A stretch of DNA of 64,000 bases from assembly GCF_002844275.1 (NCBI RefSeq), contig NZ_NXGX01000004.1:1-64000 (forward strand), given 5' to 3'. The notes under the pieces were generated by a model. The model had not been told where the DNA came from. It ran no database searches and was given only the letters and a program-made list of their open reading frames with translations. Both the position numbers and the translations under genes were made by a program. Below, one piece after another: positions 1 to 15,000 of the stretch (position 1 is its first letter; each line of letters opens with the position of its first letter). This DNA is from Thalassospira lohafexi (GTDB lineage Bacteria; Pseudomonadota; Alphaproteobacteria; Rhodospirillales; Thalassospiraceae).

Positions 1-1
1 C

Positions 2-3000
2 AGTTTGACGGTTGATGTTGCTCGCATTGCGGATGCACCGACGTTGGAAACGTCTGATGCGTCGGGTAATGAAGATTCGGCTATTGCACTCGATATCGAT
101 GCGGGGCTTACAGATTCTAGCGAAGTTCTTACCATTACGCTCTCCGGTGTGCCGGATGGTGCGACCCTGTCGGCGGGTACGGATAATGGTGACGGCACAT
201 GGACGCTGAGCTCAACCGACCTTGAAGGTCTGACGATCACGCCTGCGGATGATTTTAGCGGTTCGTTTGATCTTGGTGTGACGGCGCAGTCTGCGGACGG
301 CGAAGACGTCGCGACGACCACGGGGTCAATCACGGTTGATGTTGCGGGCGTTGCGGATGCACCGACGCTTGATGTGGCGGATGCGTCTGGCAATGAAGAT
401 TCTGCTATTGCACTTGATATCGATGCTGGCCTTACCGACAGTTCCGAAACTCTGACAGTAACGATCTCCGGTGTACCGGATGGTGCGACCCTGTCGGCTG
501 GTACTGATAATGGTGACGGCACTTGGACCCTGTCGTCTGGTGATCTTGAAGGTTTGACGATTACGCCAGCTGATGATTTCAGTGGGTCGTTTGATCTTGG
601 TGTGGCGGCGCAGTCTGCGGACGGCGAAGATATTGCCACCACGTCTGGATCAATCACAGTCGATGTCGCGGGCGTCGCGGATGCACCGACGCTTGATGTC
701 GCGGATGCGTCTGGCAATGAAGATTCGGCGATTGCGCTTGATATCGATGCAGGCCTCACCGATAGCTCCGAAACTTTGACAGTGACCATCTCCGGTGTTC
801 CGGATGGTGCGAGCTTGTCGGCTGGTACGGATAACGGTGATGGCACCTGGACGCTGTCATCGGGGGATCTTGAAGGTCTGACAATTACGCCAGCGGATGA
901 CTTTAGCGGTTCGTTTGATCTTGGTGTGACGGCGCAGTCTGCAGACGGCGAGGATGTTGCCACGACCAGCGGTTCGATCACGGTTGATGTTGCGGGTGTC
1001 GCTGACGCTCCGACGTTGGAAGTGTCCGACGCGAGTGGTTACGAAGATCGATCAATTGCACTAGATATTGATGCGGGTCTGACCGACAGCTCTGAGACTT
1101 TGACGGTCACAATCAGCGGTGTTCCGGGCGGTGCGACCTTGTCGGCTGGTACAGATAACGGTGATGGGACTTGGACCTTGTCATCTGGTGATCTGGAAGG
1201 TCTAACGATTACGCCTGCTGATGATTTTAGCGGTTCGTTTGATATGGACGTTAGTGCTCAGTCTGCGGATGGTGAAGATGTTGCGGTCACGACCGACAGT
1301 CTGACCGTCGATGTGGCTGGCGTTGCCGATGCGCCGACACTTGATGTCGCCGATGCATCTGGCAATGAAGATTCAGCCATTGCACTGGATATCGATGCGG
1401 GGCTTACAGATTCTAGCGAAGTTCTTACCATTACCATCTCCGGTGTTCCGGACGGCGCGACCTTGTCGGCGGGTACGGATAATGGTGACGGCAGCTGGAC
1501 GTTGAGTTCAGGCGATCTCGAAGGTCTGACGATTACACCGGCTGATGACTTCTCAGGTAGCTTCGATCTTGGTGTGACGGCACAGTCTGCGGATGGCGAA
1601 GACGTTACGACGACCAGTGGTTCGATCACGGTTGATGTGACGGGTGTCGCTGACGCTCCGACGTTGGAAGTGTCCGACGCGAGTGGTTACGAAGATCGCT
1701 CAATTGCACTCGATATTGATGCGGGTCTGACCGATAACTCCGAAATTCTTACGGTTACGATCTCCGGTGTTCCGGACGGTGCCACCTTGTCAGCGGGTAC
1801 GGATAACGGTGACGGTAGCTGGACGTTAAGCTCTGGCGATCTTAATGGCCTCAAGATACGCCCGGCCCATAATTTTAGCGGGTCATTTGATCTCGACGTG
1901 AGTGCACAATCAGCGGACGGATCAGATATTGCCAGCGTCAGTGACAGTATCACTGTTGATGTCGAAGGCGTTGCAGACAGACCGCTCCTTGATGTGTCTG
2001 ATGCATTGGGCAATGAAGACAGTGCGATCGCGCTTGATATAGACGCAAGTCTGACCGATTCCAGTGAAGTTCTGACCGTTACAGTGAGTGGTGTTCCTGA
2101 TGGTGCAATCCTTTCTGCGGGAACAGATAATGGAGATGGCACCTGGACACTTGGGGCCGATGACCTCAAAGGTCTGACAATTACTCCACCTGAAAACTAT
2201 AGCGGATCATTCGATCTGAGTGTCGTTGCCCGATCCACGGATGGCGATTCTTCTGCATCGACATCAGACCCAATTCGACTGACGCGGGGCTCAAGCTCCG
2301 GTAGCAACACGATTACGGTTGAGGTTACTGGCGTCGCGGATGCGCCGACGCTTGATGTTGCGGACGCATCTGGCAATGAAGATTCAGCCATCGCGCTTGA
2401 TATCGATGCGGGGCTGACGGACTCCAGTGAAGTTCTAACAGTCACGATCTCAGGTGTTCCGGATGGCGCGACCCTGTCGGCAGGTACGGATAACGGGGAT
2501 GGTACTTGGAGGCTGTCGTCGGGTGATCTTGAAGGTCTGACGATTACACCGGCGGATGACTTTAGTGGTTCGTTTGATCTTGGCGTGAGTGCTCAGTCTG
2601 CGGACGGCGAAGATGTTGCCGTAACGACCGACAGTCTGACGGTTGATGTCGCGGGCGTTGCAGATGCGCCAACGCTTGAGACTTCGAATACCTCTGGCTC
2701 TGAAGACAGTGCCATCGCCCTTGATATCGATGCCGGTCTGACGGACTCCAGTGAAGTTCTGACTATCACGATCTCCGGCGTGCCCGATGGCGCGACCCTG
2801 TCGGCCGGTACGGATAATGGGGATGGCACCTGGACGCTGTCGTCTGGTGACCTTGAAGGTCTGACGATTACGCCAGCGGATGACTTCTCTGGCAGTTTTG
2901 ATCTTGGCGTTACGGCACAGTCTGCGGATGGTGAAGATGTTGCCACGACCACGGGATCAATCACGGTTGATGTCGCCGGTGTTGCCGACGCGCCAATACT

Positions 3001-6000
3001 TGATGTCGTGGGTGCATCTGGCAATGAAGACTCAGCGATTGCGCTTGATATCGACGCAGGTCTTACCGATAGCTCCGAAACTCTGACGGTCACGATCTCC
3101 GACGTTCCGGATGGTGCGACCCTGTCGGCGGGTACGGATAATGGTGACGGCACATGGACGTTGACGTCGGGTGACCTTGAAGGTTTGACAATTACACCTG
3201 CAGATGACTTCTCTGGCAGCTTCGATCTTGGTGTGACGGCACAGTCTGCGGATGGCGAAGATATTGCGACGACCTCTGGTTCGATCACAGTTGATGTCGC
3301 CGGTGTTGCCGACGCGCCAACACTTGAACTTACAGATGCGATGGGTGCTGAAGATTCTGCCATTGCACTGGATGTCGACGCAGGTCTTACCGATAGCTCT
3401 GAAGTTCTTACGGTTACGATCTCTGGCGTTCCGGATGGCGCGACCTTGTCGGCTGGTACGGATAACGGGGATGGGACCTGGACCCTGTCGTCGGGTGATC
3501 TTGAAGGTCTGACGATCACGCCTGCGGATGACTTTAGCGGTTCGTTCGACCTTGGTGTGACGGCACAGTCTGCCGATGGCGAGAACGTCGCAACCACGTC
3601 TGGCTCAATCACGGTTGATGTTGCCGGTGTCGCTGACGCTCCGACGTTGGAAACGTCTGATGCGAGCGGTTCGGAAGACAGCGCGATTGCGCTTGATGTA
3701 GATGCAAGTCTGACGGACTCCAGCGAAGTTCTCTCGGTCACGATCTCCGGCGTGCCTGATGGTGCGACCCTGTCGGCGGGTGCGGATAATGGGGATGGCA
3801 CCTGGACGCTGTCGTCGGGCGACCTCGAAGGTCTGACGATTACCCCAGCGGACGATTTCTCTGGCAGCTTTGATCTGGGTGTGGCGGTGCAGTCTGCGGA
3901 TGGTGAAGATGTTGCGACGACCACGGGATCAATCACGGTTGATGTTGCGGGTGTTGCGGATGCACCAACGCTTGAGACTTCGAATGCCTCTGGCTCTGAA
4001 GACAGTGCGATCGCACTCGATATCGATTCCGGTCTGACGGACAGCTCCGAAACGTTGACGGTTACGATCTCTGGCGTGCCAGATAGGGCAACCTTGTCTG
4101 CCGGTACCGATAATGGTGATGGTACTTGGACGTTGAGTTCAGGTGATCTTGAAGGTCTGACGATTACGCCTGCGGATGACTTCAGTGGTTCGTTTGATCT
4201 GGGCGTCAGTGCTCAGTCTGCGGATGGTGAAGACGTTGCCGTAACGACCGACAGTCTGACAGTTGATGTCGTGGGCGTTGCGGATGCGCCGACGTTGGAA
4301 ACCTCTGATGCCAGCGGCTCGGAAGACAGTGCGATTGCGCTTGATATTGATGTCGGTCTGACAGATTCCAGCGAAACCCTGACAGTTACGATCTCTGGTG
4401 TTCCGGATGGCGCTACCCTGTCGGCCGGTACGGATAATGGTGACGGGACCTGGACGCTGAGCTCAACCGACCTTGAAGGTCTGACGATCACGCCAGCGGA
4501 TGACTTTAGTGGGTCGTTTGATCTCGGTGTGAGTGCTCAGTCTGCGGATGGTGAAGACGTTGCGGTTACGACTGACAGGCTGACGGTTGAAGTTACTGGC
4601 GTTGCGGATGCACCGACGCTTGATGTGGCGGATGCATCCGGCAATGAAGATTCAGCCATCGCGCTTGATATCGATGCGGGTCTTACCGATAGCTCCGAGA
4701 CTTTGACGGTTACGATCTCTGGCGTGCCAGCTGGGGCAACCTTGTCTGCCGGTACCGATAATGGTGATGGTACTTGGACGTTGAGTTCAGGTGATCTTGA
4801 AGGTCTGACGGTTACCCCGGCAGATGACTTCTCTGGTAGCTTTGATCTGGCTGTGACGGCACAGTCGGCTGATGGCGAGGACGTCGCAACCACTTCTGGC
4901 TCAATCACGGTGGATGTTGCGGGTGTCGCTGACGCTCCGACGTTGGAAACGTCTGATGCGAGCGGTTCGGAAGACAGTGCGATTGCGCTTGATATCGATG
5001 CGGGTCTTACCGATAGCTCCGAAACTCTTACGGTTACGATCTCCGGCGTGCCGGATAGTGCGACCCTTTCGGCTGGTACGGATAACGGGGATGGTACTTG
5101 GACGCTGTCGTCGGGTGATCTTGAAGGCCTGACGATTACACCTGCGGATGACTTCTCTGGCAGCTTTGATCTTGCTGTGACTGCTCAGTCTGCGGACGGT
5201 GAAAATGTTGCCGTAACGACTAACAGTCTGACAGTTGATGTCGTGGGCGTCGCGGATGCGCCGACGTTGGAAACGTCTGACGCCAGTGGTTCGGAAGACA
5301 GCGCGATTGCGCTTGATATTGATGCCGGTCTGACGGATTCCAGCGAGACACTTACAGTCACCATCTCCGGTGTTCCGGATGGTGCGACCCTGTCGGCGGG
5401 TACGGATAATGGTGACGGCACATGGACGTTGTCGTCGGGCGACCTTGAAGGTCTGACGATTACGCCTGCGGGTGACTTCTCTGGTCGCTTTGATCTAGGT
5501 GTTACCGCTCAGTCTGCGGATGGTGAAGACGTTGCCGTAACGACCGACAGTCTGACGGTTGATGTGGCTGGTGTTGCGGATGCGCCGACGTTGGAAACGT
5601 CTGACGCGAGCGGTTCGGAAGACAGTGCGATTGCGCTTGATATCGATGCGGGTCTTACCGACAGCTCCGAAGTTTTGACGGTCACGATCAGTGGTGTTCC
5701 TGATGGCGCAACTTTGTCTGCGGGTACCGATAATGGCGATGGTACTTGGACGTTGTCGTCGGGTGACCTTGATGGTCTGACAATTACGCCAGCCGACAAT
5801 TTTAGCGGTTCGTTCGATCTGGATGTGACGGCCCAGTCTGCGGATGGTGAAGGCGTTGCGACCACCTCTGGTTCGACCACGGTTGATGTCGCCGGTGTTG
5901 CCGACGCGCCAACACTTGAACTTACAGATGCGATGGGTGCTGAAGATTCTGCCATTGCACTGGATGTCGACGCAGGTCTTACCGATAGCTCTGAAGTTCT

Positions 6001-9000
6001 TACGGTTACGATCTCTGGCGTTCCGGACGGTGCCTCCTTGTCAGCGGGTACGGATAACGGGGATGGCAGCTGGACGCTGTCGTCGGGCGATCTTGAAGGT
6101 TTGACGATTACGCCTGCGGATGATTTTAGCGGGTCGTTTGATCTTGGTGTGACGGCACAGTCTGCCGATGGCGAAGATGTTGCGACCACTTCAGGTTCGA
6201 TCACCGTTGATGTGGCTGGCGTTGCGGATGCGCCGACGCTTGATGTTGCGGATGCATCTGGCAATGAAGATTCAGCCATCGCCCTTGATATCGATGCCGG
6301 TCTGACGGATTCCAGTGAGACGCTTACAGTCACCATCTCAGGTGTTCCGGGTGGCGCGACCCTCTCGGCCGGTACGGATAACGGGGATGGTACATGGACG
6401 CTGTCGTCGGTCGATCTTGAAGGTCTGACGATTACGCCTGCAGATGACTTTAGTGGTTCGTTTGATCTGGGCGTTAGTGCTCAGTCTGCGGATGGTGAAG
6501 ATGTTGCCGTAACAACCGACAGTCTGACGGTTGATGTCGCGAGTGTTGCGGATGCGCCGACGCTAGATGTTACAGATGCGTCTGGCAGCGAAGACTCAGC
6601 TATTGCGCTTGATATCGGTGCTGGTCTGACGGATAGCTCGGAAGTTCTGACGGTTACGGTCTCCGGCGTGCCGGACGGTGCAACTCTGTCGGCGGGTACA
6701 GATAATGGCGACGGCACCTGGACGTTGGGTTCGGACGATCTTGAAGGTCTGACGATCACACCGGCTGATGAATATTGGGGATCATTTGATCTGGGTGTTG
6801 CGGCTACCTCCACAGATGGCACAGACAGCCAGAGTGTGTCGAATATCATTACTGTTGATGTTGCATCTGATGGGCGGGAAACCATCATTGGCAGTGATGG
6901 AAAGGACAAGATTACCGGCGGCGAAACGGACGATTACATTGATGGTGGCCGTGACCATGACAGCATAGCATCGGGTGCAGGCAACGATACTGTTTATGGT
7001 GGTGACGGTCATGACACGATTGATGCCGGTGCTGGAGATGACAGCGTTTTCGGTGGAACAGGCCACGATACAATTACCGGTGGCGAAGGGAATGATTACC
7101 TCGACGGCGGCAGTGGTGAGGATATCATCACGGGTGGTGCTGGCGACGATACTCTGGAGGGCGGCAGCGGAAACGACACGCTTGATGGTGGTGATGGCAC
7201 CGATGTGCTGTCGGGTGGTTCATGGGATGATACGCTGATCGGGTCTGGCGGCGATACGCTTGACGGCGGGTCGGGTGATGACGTTCTGGATTATACGATA
7301 GAGCCGGAAAGTGGGCAGATAGGCCTCGTCGATGGCAGTGGCGACACCGATACTCTCAAGCTCAATCTGACGAGTGAACAGCTCTCAAATCCCGACATCC
7401 TGAGTGCTCTGCAGGATTTGCAAAACCACATCAACGGCGGCACTACAGGTAGCCTCACCCTTCCGGCTCTTGGTGTTGAAGTTGTCAATGTCGAACAACT
7501 TCAGGTTTTTGTCGACGGTGAAGTTTATAACCCGCTTGCCGATGCACCCACACTTGATGTCGCCGATGCACCTGGGAATGAAGATTCGGCTATTGCGCTC
7601 GATATTGATGCTTCGCTTTCGGATGCGACAGAGACGCTGAGTGTGACCATTTCAGGTGTGCCGGAAGGGGCGACTTTGTCAGCTGGAACCAGCAATGGTG
7701 ATGGCAGTTGGACATTGAGCCCGGATCAACTGGATGGCCTCACAATTACGCCCCCTGCGGATTATGCGGGCAGTTTTGACCTGAGCGTGACAGCAACATC
7801 AGTTTCCGGTGAAGAAAGTGCAACGACCAGTGGTTCGATCACAGTCGATGTTGCGGGTGTTGCGGATGCGCCGACGTTGGAAACGTCTGATGCCAGTGGT
7901 TCGGAAGACAGTGCGATTGTGTTGGATATCGATGCTGATCTGACGGACAGCTCCGAGACTCTGACAGTTACGATCTCCGGTGTTCCGGACGGTGCGACCC
8001 TATCGGCTGGTACGGATAATGGTGACGGGACCTGGACCCTGTCATCGGGCGATCTTGAAGGTCTGACGATTACGCCTGCGGATGATTTTAGCGGTTCGTT
8101 CGATCTTGGCGTGACGGCCCAGTCTGCCGACGGCGAAGATGTTGCCATCACGTCTGGCTCAATCACGGTGGATGTTGCGGGTGTCGCGGATGCGCCGACG
8201 CTAGATGTTGCGGATGCGTCTGGCAACGAAGATTCAGCGATTGCGCTTGGTATTGATGCAGGTCTGACGGACTCCAGTGAAGTTCTCACTGTGACCATCA
8301 GTGGCGTGCCAGATGGCGCGACCCTGTCGGCTGGTACGGATAACGGTGACGGCACTTGGACGCTGTCGTCGGGTGATCTTGAAGGCCTGACGATTACGCC
8401 TGCGGATGACTTTAGTGGTTCGTTTGATCTTGGTGTGACGGCACAGTCTGCCGATGGTGAAGATGTTGCGACCACTTCAGGTTCGATCACGGTTGATGTT
8501 ACCGGTGTCGCTGACGCTCCGACGTTGGAAACCTCTGACGCGAGTGGTTCGGAAGACAGCGCGATTGCGCTCGATATTGATGCGGGACTGACGGACTCCA
8601 GCGAAACCCTGACAGTTATTATAAGTGGCGTACCGGATGGTGCGAGCCTGTCGGCGGGGACTGATAATGGTGACGGTACATGGACCCTGTCATCGGGTGA
8701 CCTTAAAGGTCTGACAATTACACCTGCAGATGACTTCTCTGGCAGCTTCGATCTTGGTGTGACGGCACAGTCGGCTGATGGCGAAGATATTGCAACGACC
8801 TCTGGTTCGATCACAGTTGATGTCGCCGGTGTTGCCGACGCGCCAACACTTGAACTTACAGATGCGATGGGTGCTGAAGATTCTGCCATTGCACTGGATG
8901 TCGACGCAGGTCTTACCGATAGCTCTGAAGTTCTTACGGTTACGATCTCCGGTGTTCCGGATGGTGCGACCCTGTCGGCTGGTACTGATAATGGTGACGG

Positions 9001-12000
9001 GACTTGGACGCTGTCGTCTGGTGATCTTGAAGGTCTGACGATTACGCCAGCCGGTGATTTTAGTGGTTCGTTTGATCTGGGTGTCACCGCGCAGTCGGCA
9101 GACGGCGAAGATGTTGCGACGACTTCTGGTTCGATCACTGTCGATGTCGCGGGCGTTGCGGATGCGCCAACGCTTGATGTTGGGGATGCGTCTGGCAGCG
9201 AAGATTCGGCTATTGCGCTTGATATCGATGCGGGCCTGACCGACAGCTCCGAAACGCTAACGGTTACGATCTCCGGTGTTCCGGACGGCGCGACCCTATC
9301 GGCTGGTACGAATAACGGCGATGGCACCTGGACTCTGTCATCATCTGATCTCGAAGGTCTGACTATTACCCCGGCAGATGACTTTAGTGGGTCGTTCGAT
9401 CTTGGCGTGACGGCGCAGTCGGCAGATGGCGAGGACGTTGCAGTTACGACCGATAGTCTGACGGTTGATATTGCTGGCGTTGCGGATGCGCCAACGCTGG
9501 AAACATCTGACGCCAGTGGCTCTGAAGACAGTGCGATTGCGCTTGATATCGATGCGGGTCTGACGGATTCCAGCGAGACACTGACGGTTACGATCTCCGG
9601 TGTTCCGGATGGTGCGACCCTGTCGGCTGGTACGGATAACGGCGATGGTACCTGGACGCTGAGCTCAACCGACCTTGAAGGTCTGACGATTACGCCTGCC
9701 GATGACTTTAGTGGCTCGTTTGATCTTGGTGTGACGGCGCAGTCTGCGGACGGTGAAGACGTTGCGACGACCTCTGAGTCAATCACTGTCGATGTCGCGG
9801 GCGTTGCGGATGCGCCGACGCTTAATGTTGCGGATGCATCTGGCAATGAAGACAGTGCCATTGCACTCGATATCGATGCCGGTCTGACGGACTCCAGTGA
9901 AGTTCTATCTGTCACGATCTCCGGCGTACCCGATGGTGCGATTTTGTCTGCTGGTATGGACAACGGTGACGGCACCTGGACGCTGTCGTCGAGTGATCTT
10001 GAGGGCCTGTCGATTACGCCTGCCGATGACTTTAGCGGTTCGTTCGATCTGGATGTGACGGCCCAATCTGCGGACGGCGAAGATATTGCGACGACCTCTG
10101 GTTCGATCACGGTTGATGTTGCCGGTGTCGCTGACGCTCCGACGTTGGAAACCTCTGACGCGAGTGGTTCGGAAGACAGTGCGATTGCACTGGATATCGA
10201 TGCGGGCCTGACCGACAGCTCTGAGACTTTGACCGTCACAATCAGCGGTGTTCCGGGCGGTGCGACCCTGTCGGCTGGAACGAATAATGGTGATGGCACC
10301 TGGACGCTGTCATCAGGCGATCTTGAAGGTCTGACGATCACACCAGCGGATGACTTTAGTGGGTCGTTCGACCTTGCTGTGAGTGCTCAGTCTGCCGACG
10401 GTGACGATGTTGCGATCACTTCTTTCTCGATTACAGTTGATGTGGCTGGCGTCGCGGATGCACCGACGTTGGAAACGTCTGATGCGAGCGGTTCGGAAGA
10501 CAGCGCGATTGCGCTTGATATCGATGCGGGTCTGACGGATTCCAGCGAGACACTTACAGTCACGATCTCTGGCGTTCCGGATGGCGCGACCCTGTCGGCT
10601 GGTACGAATAATGGTGATGGTACCTGGACGCTGTCGTCGGGCGATCTTGAAGGTCTGACGATTACGCCTGCGGATGATTTTAGCGGTTCGTTTGATCTTG
10701 GTGTGACGGCACAGTCTGCTGACGGTGAAGATGTCGCGACCACTTCAGGTTCGATCACGGTTGATGTTACCGGTGTCGCTGACGCTCCGACGTTGGAAAC
10801 CTCTGACGCGAGCGGTTCGGAAGACAGTGCGATTGCGCTTGATATAGATGCGGGTCTGACGGACAGCTCCGAAACGCTAACAGTAACCGTCTCGGGTGTT
10901 CCAGATGGTGCGACCCTGTCGGCTGGAACGAATAATGGTGATGGCACCTGGACGCTGTCGTCGGGTGATCTTGAAGGTCTGACGATTACACCTGCAGATG
11001 ACTTCAGCGGTTCGTTCGATCTGGACGTCAGTGCTCAGTCTGCGGATGGCGAAGACGTCGCGACGACCTCTGGCTCGATCACGGTGGATGTCGCCGGTAT
11101 TGCCGATGCGCCAACACTTGATGTTACAGATGCGTCTGGCAGCGAAGATTCAGCTATTGCTCTGGATATCGATGCTGGGCTTACCGACAGTTCGGAAATT
11201 CTTACAGTCACCATCTCCGGCGTGCCTGATGGTGCGACCCTTTCGGCTGGTACGGATAACGGTGACGGTACGTGGACTTTGTCGTCAGGCAACCTTGAAG
11301 GCCTGTCGATTACGCCTGCCGATGACTTCTCTGGCAGCTTTGATCTGGGTGTTACCGCTCAGTCTGCGGATGGCGAAGACGTTGCCGTAACGACCGACAG
11401 TCTGACGGTTGATGTTGCTGGCGTTGCGGATGCGCCAACGCTGGAAACGTCTGACGCCAGCGGTTCGGAAGACAGTGCGATTGCGCTTGATATTGATGCG
11501 GGCCTGACGGACTCCAGTGAAGTTCTGACTGTCACGATCTCCGGTGTACCGGACGGTACTACTCTGTCGGCTGGTACGGATAATGGTGATGGCACCTGGA
11601 CGCTGTCATCAGGAGATCTTGAAGGTCTGACGATTACGCCTGCGGATGACTTTAGCGGTTCGTTTGATCTTGGTGTGACGGCGCAATCTGCCGACGGCGA
11701 AGATGTTGCCGTAACGACCGATAGTCTGACGGTCGATGTTGCGGGTGTTGCTGATGCGCCGACGCTTAATGTTGCGGATGCATCTGGCAATGAAGACAGT
11801 GCCATTGCACTGGATATCGACGCAGGTCTTACCGATAGCTCGGAAACGCTAACGGTTACGATCTCTGGCGTTCCGGATGGTGCGACCCTGTCGGCCGGTA
11901 CGGATAACGGTGACGGCACATGGACGCTGTCGTCGGGCGATCTTGAAGGTCTGACGATTACGCCTGCGGATGATTTTAGTGGGTCGTTTGATCTCGGTGT

Positions 12001-15000
12001 GAGTGCTCAGTCTGCCGACGGTGAAGATGTCGCCAATGTTAGCGATACCATTACAGTTGATGTTGCCGGTGTAGCTGATGCGCCGACACTTGATGTCGCG
12101 GATGCGTCTGGCAATGAAGATTCAGCTATCGCTCTTGATATCGATACTGGACTTACCGACAGTTCGGAAATTCTTACGGTTACGATCTCCGGCGTGCCTG
12201 ATGGTGCGACCCTTTCGGCTGGTACGGATAACGGTGACGGTACTTGGACGTTGAGTTCAGGAGATCTCGAAGGTCTGACGATCACGCCGGCTGATGACTT
12301 CTCAGGTAGCTTCGATCTTGGTGTGATGGCGAAGTCTGCGGACGGTGAAGACGTTGCGACGACCAGCGGATCAATTACGGTCGATGTTGCGGGTGTTGCT
12401 GATACACCGACGCTGGAAACGTCTGATGCCAGCGGTTCGGAAGACAGTGCAATTGTGCTTGATATCGATGCCGGTCTGACAGACAGCTCCGAAGTTCTGA
12501 CGGTGACGATCTCCGGTGTGCCGGATGGTGCGACCCTGTCGGCTGGGACGGACAATGGTGACGGCATCTGGACCCTGTCATCGGGTGATCTTGAAGGTCT
12601 GACGATTACCCCGGCAGATGACTTTAGTGGCTCGTTCGATCTTGGCGTGACCGCACAGTCTGCGGATGGTGAAGATGTCGCCACGACCAGTGGATCAATC
12701 ACGGTTGATGTTGCGGGTGTTGCGGATGCACCGACGCTGGAAACGTCTGACGCGAGCGGTTCGGAAGACAGTTCGATTGCACTTGATGTCGATGCGGGTC
12801 TAACGGACAGCTCCGAAACTTTGACGGTTACGATCTCTGGTGTTCCGGACGGTGCGAGTTTGTCGGCTGGCACAGATAACGGTGACGGCACATGGACCCT
12901 GTCGTCGGGTGATCTTGAAGGTCTGACGATCACGCCTGCGGATGACTTTAGCGGTTCGTTCGACCTTGGTGTGACTGCACAGTCTGCCGATGGTGAAGAT
13001 CTTGTGACCACTTCAGGTTCGATCACGGTTGATGTTGCCGGTGTCGCTGACGCTCCGACGTTGGAAACGTCTGACGCGAGTGGTTCGGAAGACAGTGCGA
13101 TTGCACTGGATATCGATGCGGGTCTGACGGACTCCAGTGAAGTTCTGTCTGTCACGATCTCCGGTGTTCCGGATGGAGCGACCCTGTCGGCCGGTACGGA
13201 TAACGGTGACGGCATCTGGACGTTGTCGTCTGGTGACCTTGAAGGTCTGACGATCACGCCTGCCGATGACTTCTCTGGCAGCTTTGATCTGAGTGTTACC
13301 GCTCAGTCTGCGGATGGTGAGGATGTTGCCGTAACGACCGATAGTCTGACGGTCGATGTAGCGGGTGTTGCTGATGCACCGACGCTTGATGTGGCGGATG
13401 CATCCGGTAATGAAGATTCAGCCATCGCGCTTGATATAGATGCGGGTCTGACGGACAGCTCCGAAACGCTAACAGTAACCGTCTCGGGTGTTCCAGATGG
13501 TGCGACCCTGTCGGCTGGAACGAATAATGGTGATGGCACCTGGACGCTGTCGTCGGGCGATCTTGAAGGTCTGACGATTACGCCTGCGGATGATTTTAGC
13601 GGTTCGTTTGATCTTGGTGTGACGGCACAGTCTGCTGACGGTGAAGATGTCGCGACCACTTCAGGTTCGATCACGGTTGATGTTACCGGTGTCGCTGACG
13701 CTCCGACGTTGGAAACCTCTGACGCGAGCGGTTCGGAAGACAGTGCGATTGCGCTTGATATCGATTCAGGCTTTACCGACAGTTCCGAAACTCTGACAGT
13801 CACGATCTCCGGTGTTCCAGACGGTGCGACTTTGTCTGCCGGTACGGATAATGGGGATGGCACCTGGACGCTGTCGTCGGGCGATCTTGAAGGTCTGACG
13901 ATTACGCCTGCGGATGATTTTAGTGGGTCGTTCGAGCTTGGTGTGAGTGCTCAGTCTACGGATGGTGAAGACGTTGCCGTAACGACCGACAGTTTGACGG
14001 TTGATGTTGCTGGCGTCGCCGATGCGCCGACGCTTGATGTTTTGGACGCGTCTGGCAACGAAGACAGCGCGATCGCGCTCAACATTGACGCAGGTCTTAC
14101 CGACAGTTCAGAAACCTTAACGATTACGATCTCTGGTGTTCCGGACGGCGCTACGCTGTCTGCCGGTAACGATAACGGGGATGGTACTTGGACCTTGTCG
14201 TCGGATGATCTGGCGGGGCTCTCGGTTACACCGCCTTCTGATTATAGCGGTAGTTTCGATCTTCAAATTACGGCAAGCACACAAGACGGCGTTGATATCG
14301 CAAGTGTTTCTGACACGGTAATGGTGGATGTGATTGGCGATGCTGATCTGCCCACGCTTGAAGTTTCCGACGCCAGCGGTTCGGAAGACAGCGCAATTGC
14401 GCTTGATATCGATGCGGGTCTTACCGACAGCTCCGAAGTTCTGACGGTCACGATCAGTGGTGTTCCTGATGGCGCAACTTTGTCTGCGGGTACCGATAAT
14501 GGCGATGGTACTTGGACGTTCTCGTCGGGCGACCTTGAAGGTCTGACGATTACGCCTGCGGATGATTATTCGGGATCGTTTGATCTGAGTGTGACAGTGA
14601 CCTCGACTGATGGCGAAGATACTGCGAGTGTCACCGATGTCATCACAGTTGATATTGCCGGTGTTGCCGATACGCCGACGCTTGATGTGATTGCCGCGTC
14701 TGGTGATGAAGATACCAACATAGCGCTTGATATCGACGCAGGGTTAAGCGATGCGTCCGAAGTTCTTTCCGTCACGATTTCTGGTGTTCCAGATGGTGCG
14801 ACCCTGTCGGCTGGTGCCGATAATGGTGATGGCACCTGGACTTTGGCGGCTGGCGATCTTGATGGTTTGACGATCAAGCCGGCGGATGACTATAGCGGAT
14901 CATTTGATCTGAGTGTGACGGTGACCTCGACCGATGGCGACGATACCGCGAGTGTCTCGGACACCATCACGGTGGATGTTGCCGGTGTTGCCGATGCGCC

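Noticed and set aside
23..6870. CRISPR-like or satellite array
   Set aside because: The regular 324-bp spacing is an in-frame protein repeat with no short direct repeats and unique spacers.
7762..10341. Very long open frame (859 codons) on the minus strand inside the adhesin repeats, with several similar ones elsewhere in the array
   Set aside because: It is a by-product of the 324-bp repeats: the antisense frame is open in every unit and restates the same pattern (PSRSPDDSVQVPSPL...). There is no ribosome site or independent promoter, and the sense strand is clearly coding.
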